Below, one piece after another: positions 27,200 through 34,835 of a stretch of 64,000 bases of DNA (the stretch's first letter is position 1; every line of letters begins with the position of its first letter). Both the position numbers and the translations under genes were made by a program. The notes beneath the pieces are model-generated. The model made no database searches and was not told where the DNA came from. It saw nothing but the letters and a program-made list of their open reading frames with translations. The stretch is from contig CAYSOA010000001.1 in NCBI GenBank assembly GCA_964432565.1, positions 1-64,000 on the forward strand, in the 5' to 3' direction. The DNA comes from CAIOHW01 sp964432565. GTDB lineage: Bacteria > Bdellovibrionota > UBA1018.

Positions 27200-28252
27200 A
27201 TGGAAGAGATTCTTGTCATTGCGGTCTGTCTCGTCTTGAATGGTTTTTTTGCAGCGTATGAGATGGCCTTCGTTTCTGTCGGCAAGCCCGAGCTTCGGCG
27301 TCTGGCCAGGGGAGGCGATCGTGCGGCACAGGTCATTCTTGAGCTCAGGCAGAGCCCCGAGCGCACGCTTTCGATCCTGCAGATCGGAATCACCCTCGTT
27401 GGTGCGATCTCCGCAGCGGTCGGGGGGGCGGGAGCAAGCGAATCCATCGACCCCCTTCTTCGGGTGAAGTTCGGGTTGAGTGAAAATGCCTCTGAGTTTC
27501 TGTCGATCCTTCTGGTCGTGCTTCCTTTGACCTTTCTCAGTGTCGTCGTGGGTGAGCTCGTCCCCAAGAGCCTGGCTCTGAAGAATCCGCTTCGAATCGT
27601 CTTGAGGGGGGCCCGGATGATTTCTATGGCCGATCGCTTTCTTTCCCCTGCGGTCAGCTCCCTTGAATGGTCGACCAAGTCCCTTTTAAAAGTGCTATTC
27701 CCGTTCTCCCCTGGCGCACCGCAGGCGCCTGAAGCCTCGATCGAGATCGACACCCTTTCGCAGCATCATCAGCAGGCCGTATTGAACCTGGCTCATATCG
27801 AAAGGAAAAAGGTCCGGGATATTCTACTTCCCTGGAGGGAGGTGGTTTCTGTTCGCTGCACCGACACAATGGAGGATGTGGTTCCCGTGATCCTGACTTC
27901 AGGTCACACGCGGCTTCCGGTGGTTCGAGATTCCCTGGTGGAGGGCATGCTGCATACCAAGGAGTTTCTCACCTATCGGGAGGCCGGCAATCGAGACTGG
28001 CAGGCGATTATTCGCCCATCGCTTCATGTGTCGCCTCAGGACTCGATCTTATCGACGCTGCGAATGATGCAGGCGAAGCGGAACCATATGGCCATCGTCT
28101 CGGCCGCCTCCGGTGAGCCTCTTGGAATCGTCACGCTGGAGGACATCTCGGAAGAAATCTGGGGTGAAATTTATGATGAAGATGACGACAGCAGGATCCG
28201 AAGAATTTTTGCAGATCGTGTGAAACACAAAATCAAGCCCCCGCGTCGGTAG
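27200..28252 (+). CDS. CNNM/CorC-like membrane protein (DUF21 plus CBS pair)
   Basis: A 350-residue inner membrane protein. Residues about 1-180 form a DUF21 domain (NGFFAAYEMAFVSV, QIGITLVGAISAAVGG, VVVGELVPKSLAL), followed by a cytoplasmic CBS pair (RDILLPWREVVSV and SPQDSILSTLRMMQAKRNHMAIV). Family members include Mg2+ export and resistance proteins such as CorB, MpfA and the CNNM proteins. It lacks the extra C-terminal CorC_HlyC domain of longer relatives. The ATG at 27200 is preferred over a TTG 12 bp upstream. A strong terminator hairpin follows at 28304-28338. Confidence 0.9.
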   Translation: MEEILVIAVCLVLNGFFAAYEMAFVSVGKPELRRLARGGDRAAQVILELRQSPERTLSILQIGITLVGAISAAVGGAGASESIDPLLRVKFGLSENASEFLSILLVVLPLTFLSVVVGELVPKSLALKNPLRIVLRGARMISMADRFLSPAVSSLEWSTKSLLKVLFPFSPGAPQAPEASIEIDTLSQHHQQAVLNLAHIERKKVRDILLPWREVVSVRCTDTMEDVVPVILTSGHTRLPVVRDSLVEGMLHTKEFLTYREAGNRDWQAIIRPSLHVSPQDSILSTLRMMQAKRNHMAIVSAASGEPLGIVTLEDISEEIWGEIYDEDDDSRIRRIFADRVKHKIKPPRR

Positions 28253-28303
28253 GGAGCAGTCGTCTACTGGGGGGCGGGTGGTGACTTCTACTGCAGAAAA
28301 AAC

Positions 28304-28338
28304 AAAAAAGCCCCGGTCCGAAGACCTGGGCTTTTTTG
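28304..28338. terminator. Bidirectional intrinsic terminator
   Basis: AAGCCCCGGTC, loop CGAA, GACCTGGGCTT with A tracts on the left and a T tract on the right, giving a U run after the hairpin in either direction. It can end the CNNM transcript and the convergent tRNA-Arg transcript. Confidence 0.9.
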
Positions 28339-28344
28339 TTTCAA

Positions 28345-28422
28345 TGGCGGACCCGACAGGGTTCGAACCTATGACCTCCACATCCGTAGTGTGGCGCTCT
28401 AATCCAACTGAGCTACGGGTCC
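28345..28422 (-). tRNA. tRNA-Arg (anticodon ACG)
   Basis: The minus strand folds as a complete cloverleaf: acceptor stem GGACCCG with CGGGTCC, D arm GCTCAGTTGGATTAGAGC, anticodon stem-loop CCACA CT ACG GA TGTGG, T arm with GGTTCGAACC core, discriminator G and encoded CCA. Anticodon ACG (A34 normally edited to inosine) reads CGU, CGC and CGA. CGA is a frequent Arg codon in these genes. Confidence 0.97.
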
Positions 28423-28525
28423 GCACTGAAGTGCTCAGGTTGTTACCCAAAATCAGGGGCTGACGCAAGCGGCAAAAAAGCTCGCCGCTTCACTTTTGAT
28501 TCCTCCTGGGGCACGATCTAAGGCC

Positions 28526-28963
28526 ATGGAAACTCGACGGAAACTGAAGCTGGCGGCGCTCGCGCTTTCTTGCCTAATGCCGCTTGGTTGCGGGACTGCC
28601 GAGCCTGAGCTCGCAACGGGCTGCAGTGCGGGCTCGGCTGCTATCGGGGTGACCGACGGGCAGGTGGCTATCCTGTGTGGCTGTGATGAGCCCGGCGGGA
28701 GCTGGGTAGCGAATGCTTCAGGGCTGGTGTGCACCGTGCCCTCGGGAACGATCGTGACCTTTCACTACATCAACCCCGTCAATCGCCATCAGATTGTCAG
28801 TACCCCTGGTGAGGTCGATGTTTTTACTCCCAGTGCCGTGCACGACCCGCTGGCTCGTGTGGTGATTCGCGCTCATGCCGTTAGCTTGACCGGACCGGGC
28901 GCAGACTTTGACTTTACTGACACGTTTGACTCAACTCTGTCTGGTACGATCTCCGTGCGTTGA
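28526..28963 (+). CDS. Putative lipoprotein, function unknown
   Basis: A 145-residue exported protein. The N terminus has basic residues, a hydrophobic core and a lipobox ending LMPLGC with C22 as lipidation site. The mature part is small, rich in Gly, Ser and Thr, with C33, C52, C54 and C69 that could form disulfides. It resembles a small beta-rich cupredoxin-like sequence but no metal motif is clear. The ATG at 28526 was chosen because it gives a proper lipoprotein signal. No operon partner. Confidence 0.7.
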   Translation: METRRKLKLAALALSCLMPLGCGTAEPELATGCSAGSAAIGVTDGQVAILCGCDEPGGSWVANASGLVCTVPSGTIVTFHYINPVNRHQIVSTPGEVDVFTPSAVHDPLARVVIRAHAVSLTGPGADFDFTDTFDSTLSGTISVR

Positions 28964-29054
28964 AGCGTTTCCTCCACCCGGCATTTTATTCCCGTTAATT
29001 GTGCGCGCCGTCCTCCGATAGGTCTCTTGTCACCAGTCAGGGAGGACTGAAAAA

Positions 29055-29309
29055 ATGAGCGCTACCGCAATTCGCAAGAAGGAAACCACCAGCAACAACC
29101 AGAAGGTCGACGTGCTCTACCAGCGCATTGGCAATCGTTGGTATGCCTTTTCGGCACAAAATCAGGACGTATTCTTCGGCGCCATTCCCGATGAGATCCT
29201 GGCCGAGCTGGAAGGATGCGACGAGGATATTGTCAGCGCCGAGGTCATTGACGCGGCCATCAACGCGGCAGTCGACGGCTCGATTTCTGCTAACGATAAG
29301 ATTTCCTGA
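29055..29309 (+). CDS. Small soluble protein, function unknown
   Basis: 84 residues, with a very good ribosome site (GGGAGGACTGAAAAAATG). It contains an aromatic beta-like core RIGNRWYAFSAQNQDVFFG followed by an acidic helical tail (PDEILAELEG, DAAINAAVDG). I do not recognise the family. The high-quality translation start and native codon usage support expression, and it lies just before another small gene in the same direction, which may form a two-gene unit ending at the hairpin at 29541. Confidence 0.65.
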   Translation: MSATAIRKKETTSNNQKVDVLYQRIGNRWYAFSAQNQDVFFGAIPDEILAELEGCDEDIVSAEVIDAAINAAVDGSISANDKIS

Positions 29310-29313
29310 TTTC

Positions 29314-29517
29314 ATGCAAAGGCCCCCGAGAAAACCACTTTCACCACCCACACCACAAACCACAGCTCCAGACCTCCGTCCGAAGAGGGCGGAGGTCGAC
29401 GAGCTGGTTCACAAGATCTCGGATCTCGTCTCTGAGTCGCCCGAGAAGGCCTCGAAGATCCTCGAAGAATGGCTGAAAAAATCTGAAGTTCCCGCGCGCA
29501 AGAAGAGCGCTGCATAA
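29314..29517 (+). CDS. Small protein with FliF C-terminal-like motif
   Basis: 67 residues starting at an ATG 4 bp after the previous stop. A proline-rich N-terminal half (PPRKPLSPPTPQTTAP) is followed by VDELVHKISDLVSESPEKASKILEEWL. That pattern (LV-x3-PE-x-A-x2-IL-x2-WL) matches the C-terminal FliG-binding tail of the flagellar MS-ring protein FliF. Whether it binds FliG or a FliG-like domain is inference. No flagellar genes lie close by. The gene ends 23 bp before an intrinsic terminator. Confidence 0.55.
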   Translation: MQRPPRKPLSPPTPQTTAPDLRPKRAEVDELVHKISDLVSESPEKASKILEEWLKKSEVPARKKSAA

Positions 29518-29540
29518 GTTTTCCAACCCCCACAACACAC

Positions 29541-29574
29541 CGCCGCTCCCCAGCTTGGGGGGCGGCGTTTTTTT
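29541..29574 (+). terminator. Intrinsic terminator after the small-protein genes
   Basis: Hairpin CGCCGCTCCCC, loop AGCTT, GGGGGGCGGCG (one G-U pair) followed by seven T. Confidence 0.92.
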
Positions 29575-29585
29575 ATGTCTCAAGC

Positions 29586-29619
29586 AAAAAAAAGGCACCC
29601 CTCTCGAGGGAGGGGTGCC
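29586..29619 (-). terminator. Intrinsic terminator after the PilZ genes
   Basis: Minus-strand reading gives stem GGCACCCCTC with GAGGGGTGCC, loop of six bases, then a run of eight T. It lies 16 bp after the PilZ stop and back to back with the plus-strand terminator at 29541. Confidence 0.9.
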
Positions 29620-29634
29620 GAAGCTTTTTGGCGA

Positions 29635-30132
29635 TCAGAGATAGAAGACCGAGTCGGTGCCCTCATCGCGATGGGCATGCTCGGAGAATGACTTCAGAAA
29701 TTTCACGAACTGGAGATAGGTCGCGTAGGACTGCAGCGATGCGTCGACCGTGCACCCGTAGCGCACGTAGCGGACACCATTTTCGATGGAGGGGCGTGAG
29801 TTGACGACGCGAGCCTGAATGGGAAGGTAGGTGTCTTGGGTAAAGTAGAGACGAAGGGGGAGGTCTCCGTCTTCGCGTGGCCAGGGGTTCTTGACGTCAA
29901 AGGGCACCAGAAAGGAAAGGCCCTCGTCGCTGACATCAACCAGCTGAAGCTGCCGGATCTGCGAGTTTCCGATGACACAATACACTCCCAGAAGGTCCTG
30001 GAAAACGATGCGCTCGGTTTTACGCCGCTTTTCGTCGAGTTTTTGACTTCGAACTTGATTGAAGTCGACGACCTTTTCTGACGTCGCATCTCCACCTTCA
30101 CCGTTGCTGCCGTGCTTCCCTGCAAGCTTCAT
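29635..30132 (-). CDS. PilZ domain protein (c-di-GMP binding)
   Basis: 165 residues. The PilZ signature is present: RKTER (RxxxR, R37 and R41) and DVSDEG (DxSxxG, D66, S68 and G71), the two motifs that clamp cyclic di-GMP. A flexible N-terminal tail of about 30 residues precedes it. The start at 30132 has GGAGGAGAGTTCC upstream and is preferred over earlier ATGs at 30147 and 30165. It is the last of three minus-strand genes (GYF_2 membrane protein, PilZ, PilZ), with 56 bp before it and a terminator after it. The likely role is a c-di-GMP effector tied to surface or motility behaviour. Confidence 0.88.
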   Translation of the reverse strand: MKLAGKHGSNGEGGDATSEKVVDFNQVRSQKLDEKRRKTERIVFQDLLGVYCVIGNSQIRQLQLVDVSDEGLSFLVPFDVKNPWPREDGDLPLRLYFTQDTYLPIQARVVNSRPSIENGVRYVRYGCTVDASLQSYATYLQFVKFLKSFSEHAHRDEGTDSVFYL

Positions 30133-30188
30133 GGAACTCTCCTCCATGAATCTTTTCGGTAGCAAGGGGCGGCCCCTTGACCCGTTTT

Positions 30189-30581
30189 TTAGTCGTGGAA
30201 GGTGGCCATGGCATCAATAAGCCGCACAAAGGCGCCGAGGGCCTGGTGGGCGGGTGAGTCGACTTCGACCAGCGAGGCTCCTGCCATGCGTGGTCCGTCC
30301 GGTGTGCTCTGGTAGACTCTCACCAGCTCGATGCGCAAAGGAATCGAGAGTGACTGATTTAAGTAGAGCCTGAGGTCGATGAGATCCCCCTGGCGGACAG
30401 GGGTCAGCTCAGGACTGGCCAGATCGGGCTCGAGCTGAAAGCCCAGGCCAAATTCACTGATATCGAATACGGGAAGACGGTTCGGAGAAATCTGGGGAGC
30501 AACGGCAAAGACCGCGAAGCTATCCAGGATAGGGCGTCTTCTGCTCCTGCGTCGCTCGTCTCGCCGGTCGGTCGAACTCAC
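30189..30581 (-). CDS. PilZ-like domain protein
   Basis: 130 residues. The N terminus holds an Arg-rich stretch (RRDERRRSRRRP) that supplies RxxxR, followed by VFDISEFGLGF, matching DxSxxG (D40, S42, G45). The remaining sequence is beta-rich as in PilZ barrels. Its ATG overlaps the stop of the upstream GYF_2 gene (ATGA), so the two are translated together. A second PilZ gene follows 56 bp on, suggesting two c-di-GMP sensors for one partner. Confidence 0.85.
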   Translation of the reverse strand: MSSTDRRDERRRSRRRPILDSFAVFAVAPQISPNRLPVFDISEFGLGFQLEPDLASPELTPVRQGDLIDLRLYLNQSLSIPLRIELVRVYQSTPDGPRMAGASLVEVDSPAHQALGAFVRLIDAMATFHD

Positions 30582-32755
30582 TCGGACTTCTCCTGTTTTT
30601 CGGCAGGAGGAGTGGCGGTATCTGATGCGTCTGACCCGACGGCAGCGGGGGTCTCGTCGGTAGCACCGTCGATCGACTCCTCGTCTGACTCTTCGATCGC
30701 TTCGGCGAGGCCCTCGAAAGACAGGCGTTTGGGCATGCCCTCGATACCTTCGTTGAGTTTCTTTGATTCGGTCAGCTTCGTGTCGAGCTCGAGAAGGGCC
30801 TGACGCCCGAGCTTCTCCTTCTCCTGAAGCTGGGTCTGGTACTCCTTGAGGTCGGTGGGCCGAATCAACACTCCGGAGTGCTGCTGAACATGAAGCTGAC
30901 TGATCTTTTCAGACAGGTTTCGAACCAGGACGTAAAGGCCCCAGTGGTAGAACTCCTGTTTCGACAGGGCCTCAGCCCATCCTGCAAATCCGGACTCAAG
31001 GCGTGTCTGGACGCCCGTCCACTTGTCGTGAAACTCATTCCACTGCTTCTCAGCCGTCTTGACCGCCTTCGCGCCACTGGCCGAGAAGACCTTCTGGTGC
31101 TCCTCCATCGTGGCACTCAACTGCAGCGTAAGGGTCTGAACGATCTGTGAGAGCTCGGAGAGTTCCTCGTTCGACCGCGTGCGCAGGCGATCATGGAAGT
31201 CCTTGAGTCGCTTCGCGTAGTTCTCGTCCTTCTCTCCTCCGACAAAATAGGTCTTCCTGATAAAGAGCCTGCGCTCGCCCTGCACTCCCGACTCAGCCGG
31301 AAAGTCGCTTTTTACCAGGGGCAGTGCGCCGAGCACGGCCTCGACCTCGGGCAACTGGGAGCCCGCTTCGGATTCGGAAGCGATCACTTCGTACTGCCCC
31401 TGCGCAAGCGGTCGTCCATCGGGCTGGCGAAGATCGTCGAAGCTGACGAGCCGACTCGAAATCTCGCCGGTGGCCTTGAGGACCAGGCTGGTCTGGCTGA
31501 GTAGCGTCTCGGGGCGGCCCACCAGAATCAGGTCAATACGCGTCCCGTCGGGCAGTGGAGCGGAGACGTGAAAACCCGGAGTACTCGAGCTTGCCTTTTC
31601 GATGGCGAGTGCAAGCCGAAGCGGTTCGCTTGACTTGGCATTGTTTCGGAGTTCAGCGAGTTCCCCGGCCTCGACGCCTGGAAAGGCGGGTACCGGAGAG
31701 ATGAAGGATTGCAGTTGGGGAACCCATTGCGCCAGGCGCGTGCCCACCGGGCTCAGAAGCGAAGAGGTGGTCGCCAGCGCGGAGCGGAACTGTGGATGCT
31801 TGAGCACCGGGTCGAGGGTTCCCGAGACGTAGGCAAAGGCTCCAGCACCGATGAGGGCGAGAATCAGGAAGATCTTGAGGAACCCTCCAGATCGAGCAGG
31901 TCGATTGGAGATGGACCCAAACGTCATCGAGGCTGTCGGCTCGTGCCGGGGGGCAACTTCCTCATCGAGCGGCGCGCCCACAGGAGCATCGTCAAACCGA
32001 GAGCTTCGAAGTTCATCGAGAGTCTCACGGTGCGCGCCCGACTCGGGTTGGGCCTCGGGCTCGGGCTCGGGCTCCCATTTCGGTTCGAGTCGTGGAGCGG
32101 GTTCGACCGGAGCTTCGAAGACCGGCGTCGGCTCGAGAACAGGGTCAGGTTGTCGCTCGACTGGAGTTTCTGGCTTGGGTTCCGACCGCTTCTCCAGTTC
32201 GAACGTTGGGGCTGGCGTCGCCTGCCTGGGTTCGAGTTGGATTGTGGCGGGCTTTGCTTCGGCAGCCAGAGCGGGTTCTGGCTCAGCGCGGATCGGTGTA
32301 GCCTGAACGGGTGAGGCAGCGGGTTCAGGTTCAAGCGCGAGCTCAGGCTCAGGCGCGGCCTCGACGACGGGAGCCACGGGACGAATCTCGATACGAGGTT
32401 CAGGTTCGGTCGGGGTCACGGGTGCGAGACTGCGTGCCGGCGCGGGTGAGTGGCTCGACTCAGGCGAGCGCACTTCATCCTGCCGGTGAAAAAATACGGG
32501 TTCTGGATCACTTTCAAACTCGGGTTCGTCCGGTTCAGCTTCAGGGAAAATGGGCGCCGACGTCAGCGTCAAAATGGCGTCGAGCTCACGAATGCTCGTC
32601 ATGACCTGCCAGTCGGGCATGCCCTCGCACCAGACGTAGTGGTTGCGGTTGATCTCTCCCGTTTGAAGCTTGGACTGGAGCTGGCCCATTGAAAAGGGCC
32701 CCTCGTGATGATCGTTGATATAGACAAACCACTTGCTGTCGTGAAACCCATCCAT
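30578..32755 (-). CDS. GYF_2-domain membrane protein with Glu/Pro-rich linker
   Basis: 725 residues. Residues about 9-56 are a GYF_2 (DUF4339) domain: WFVYINDHHEGPFSMGQL then W-C-E-G-M-P-D-W. Then comes a roughly 200-residue low-complexity linker of repeated EPEP units, one membrane helix (FLKIFLILALIGAGAFAYVSG) near residue 300, and a long C-terminal region with helical, coiled-coil-prone stretches. GYF_2 domains bind peptides; with the membrane helix this suggests a cytoplasmic adaptor arm and a periplasmic domain. The start at 32755 is preceded by GGAAGG. It leads a three-gene unit with two PilZ genes. Confidence 0.85.
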   Translation of the reverse strand: MDGFHDSKWFVYINDHHEGPFSMGQLQSKLQTGEINRNHYVWCEGMPDWQVMTSIRELDAILTLTSAPIFPEAEPDEPEFESDPEPVFFHRQDEVRSPESSHSPAPARSLAPVTPTEPEPRIEIRPVAPVVEAAPEPELALEPEPAASPVQATPIRAEPEPALAAEAKPATIQLEPRQATPAPTFELEKRSEPKPETPVERQPDPVLEPTPVFEAPVEPAPRLEPKWEPEPEPEAQPESGAHRETLDELRSSRFDDAPVGAPLDEEVAPRHEPTASMTFGSISNRPARSGGFLKIFLILALIGAGAFAYVSGTLDPVLKHPQFRSALATTSSLLSPVGTRLAQWVPQLQSFISPVPAFPGVEAGELAELRNNAKSSEPLRLALAIEKASSSTPGFHVSAPLPDGTRIDLILVGRPETLLSQTSLVLKATGEISSRLVSFDDLRQPDGRPLAQGQYEVIASESEAGSQLPEVEAVLGALPLVKSDFPAESGVQGERRLFIRKTYFVGGEKDENYAKRLKDFHDRLRTRSNEELSELSQIVQTLTLQLSATMEEHQKVFSASGAKAVKTAEKQWNEFHDKWTGVQTRLESGFAGWAEALSKQEFYHWGLYVLVRNLSEKISQLHVQQHSGVLIRPTDLKEYQTQLQEKEKLGRQALLELDTKLTESKKLNEGIEGMPKRLSFEGLAEAIEESDEESIDGATDETPAAVGSDASDTATPPAEKQEKSE

Positions 32756-32804
32756 GGAATTGTGCCTTCCGAATTTCCTAATGAAATCGAGTGTAGGAGA
32801 AATG

Positions 32805-33671
32805 ATGCCGCAGCGCAAATGGAGCCTGATCGAAATAGCCGACCATCAGGGCGTGCTGAACGTCGGGGGCCGAGTGGGGGCCTGCAACGGTCCGAGGGCG
32901 TTCCTGCACCAATTTCGGCGCCTTCGCGGTCGCGCTCCGGTCCACGAGGCACTTGGACTGCACCTGAAGGCATCCGAAATCGGTCACGACGTCATTGAGA
33001 ATCATCGCCATGCCGCTGACCTGGTTCGCAGGGCTCAGGGCGAGTGCGCTCGAAGCGTTGTCGTGGGAGGTGGGCACGACCATGGATATTCGCACGTGCT
33101 GGGAGTGGCCGAGGCACTGGGGCTCAAGCGGCGGCTGGGCTGCATCAATATCGATGCCCATCTGGATGTTCGTCGGCCTGCGCCACTGCCGGGCAGTGGG
33201 TCTCCATTTTTTCTCGCCATCGAGTCGGGCGTCCTTGATCCCGGGCATTTGGTGGAGTTTGGAATCCAGTCGCACTGCAACGCCCCCGAGCTTTGGGATT
33301 ACGTCGACCAGAAGCAGATTCAGGTCCACTCGTGGGCGTCGCTTCGCTTTGCCGATCGCCTCGAAGCCTTTCGTGCGGAGCTCGAGTCCCTGGCTGCTCG
33401 GGTCGATGCGCTGGTCATCAGCCTCGATCTTGATGCTTTGGCCCAGGCCCATTGTCCGGGCGTGAGTGCTCCGCAGGCAGAAGGGTTCGATCCAGCCGAG
33501 GTGCTGGCGATGCTGGAGCTGGCGGGGGGCCATTCCAAGGTGGTTTCTCTCGGGATCTTCGAGCTGAACCCAGAGCATGACGTTCAGGACGCGACGGCGC
33601 GTTTCGCGGCGACCGCAGCTTACCATTTCATCGAAGCGGGATTGAGCGCCGGCCTGATCAGCCGGCCATAA
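32805..33671 (+). CDS. Arginase/formimidoylglutamase family metalloenzyme (HutG-like)
   Basis: 288 residues of the ureohydrolase fold. The binuclear Mn ligands are all present: H91 in GGGHDHGYS, D117, H119 and D121 in NIDAHLDV, and the two Asp of SLDLDALAQ. GGGHD as the first motif and loss of DP in the last motif are closest to formimidoylglutamase (HutG), which converts N-formimino-glutamate to glutamate in histidine breakdown. No other hut genes are near, so arginase or agmatinase activity cannot be excluded. ATG at 32805 has AGGAGA four bases upstream; ATG 32802 is the alternative. Its stop overlaps the convergent gene by 14 bp. Confidence 0.85.
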   Translation: MPQRKWSLIEIADHQGVLNVGGRVGACNGPRAFLHQFRRLRGRAPVHEALGLHLKASEIGHDVIENHRHAADLVRRAQGECARSVVVGGGHDHGYSHVLGVAEALGLKRRLGCINIDAHLDVRRPAPLPGSGSPFFLAIESGVLDPGHLVEFGIQSHCNAPELWDYVDQKQIQVHSWASLRFADRLEAFRAELESLAARVDALVISLDLDALAQAHCPGVSAPQAEGFDPAEVLAMLELAGGHSKVVSLGIFELNPEHDVQDATARFAATAAYHFIEAGLSAGLISRP

Positions 33672-34746
33672 CCTGCCGCAGCTTCTGAAAGAGGCGTCCC
33701 TGCTCGGTCATGCCTTCGCCTGTCCTGCGGATCTCTTCAGGTACGCACTGAAGAGCAGACGCGGCTTCGTTCACGGCGTGGTAGCCAAGATCGAGGTCGG
33801 TGGTCGTCGGTTCGAGGGCAATCTCGAGTTCGCGCACGTCTCGCTGGAGGGCCGAAGCCCGACTTCGAATGTCCAGAAGCTGCTGGTGAAGAACGTGGAC
33901 GGGATAGGGGGAGGAATCCTGCTGCTCGGACTTCCGGCTGGACTCCAACATCAAGTTCAACACGGCAGCCTCGGCGTGGATGGTGCATCCGCTGAGTTCG
34001 TCCGCCCGTTTCAGGATCTTGCGCGACTGCTGAATGGATCGATGAAATCCTTCTCGGGCGCCATGGAGATGTTTCTGCACTTCGCGTGTGGAACGACTCA
34101 GTCGTTCAAAGTGACCGAAGATGTCTCGAAGTTGCCTGCCGATGCCGAGCAGGACCTCCTTCAGAGGCGGGAGCAGGCTGCGAACCTGCTGGTTTCGTTC
34201 ATCACTTTGCGAAAGGGAGTCTTGATCCGAGCGGCGCTGAAGAAACAGCCCCAACAGGGTAGTTAGAAGTAGGGCGACCACACCCGTCGCCACGTCGCGC
34301 CTCAGGCTCGTGGTGGTTCCAAGAAATCCCACTGACGGCATCTTGACGGTGACACGAACGGCGGCGGATTCGGCCTTTCCGGGAAGGGCGAGGTTCTTCG
34401 TGACCTCGACTTCGCTGCCCGATGCGATCACGATTCCCTCGTTGACGGGGCCCTTTTCGCGGGTGACCTGAATGAAACGGGGCTCGACTCCCTGCCCAAG
34501 CTGGAAGAGCGCCCAGCCGATCGGATCCGAGATGTTCTTTTGGCTCGCAGCCAAAACCAATCCTTCCGCCTGACTTGCGATCTGCCGGCCGACGATGGCC
34601 GAGTACTCTCGACTGTACCGGGCGGCGAGCCCTCCGTCGACCACGCGAAGCAGCAGTGCACCCATGAGGCCCAGGATGAACGCACCGGTCCATCGCGTTC
34701 TTCGCGAAGCGGTCGGGTCAAGAAACTGACGCAAAAGGGCCTTCAT
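33658..34746 (-). CDS. Two-helix membrane sensor-like protein with degenerate chemoreceptor-like tail
   Basis: 362 residues: a membrane helix at about 20-36 (AFILGLMGALLLRVVDGG), a periplasmic domain of about 110 residues, a second helix at about 150-167 (GVVALLLTTLLGLFLQRR), and a cytoplasmic helical domain. Near residue 265 the stretch HAEAAVLNLMLESSRKSEQ lines up loosely with the chemoreceptor hairpin pattern LLALNAAIEAARAGE. This topology is that of a methyl-accepting protein, but the hairpin is far from canonical and HAMP is not evident. It is divergent from glpK. Could also be an unrelated coiled-coil sensor. Confidence 0.6.
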   Translation of the reverse strand: MKALLRQFLDPTASRRTRWTGAFILGLMGALLLRVVDGGLAARYSREYSAIVGRQIASQAEGLVLAASQKNISDPIGWALFQLGQGVEPRFIQVTREKGPVNEGIVIASGSEVEVTKNLALPGKAESAAVRVTVKMPSVGFLGTTTSLRRDVATGVVALLLTTLLGLFLQRRSDQDSLSQSDERNQQVRSLLPPLKEVLLGIGRQLRDIFGHFERLSRSTREVQKHLHGAREGFHRSIQQSRKILKRADELSGCTIHAEAAVLNLMLESSRKSEQQDSSPYPVHVLHQQLLDIRSRASALQRDVRELEIALEPTTTDLDLGYHAVNEAASALQCVPEEIRRTGEGMTEQGRLFQKLRQVMAG

Positions 34747-34835
34747 CCAAGCTTCTCTTCGGAAGACTCCGTCTTTCCATCAATGGATAAAATTTGCCCT
34801 CTGCGACAAGGATCGTGAGCACGTAACGTGGAAAC

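Noticed and set aside
31709..32314. Gly/Leu and Ser/Gly-rich frames opposite the GYF_2 linker
   Set aside because: They are the antisense reading of the repetitive Glu/Pro codons.
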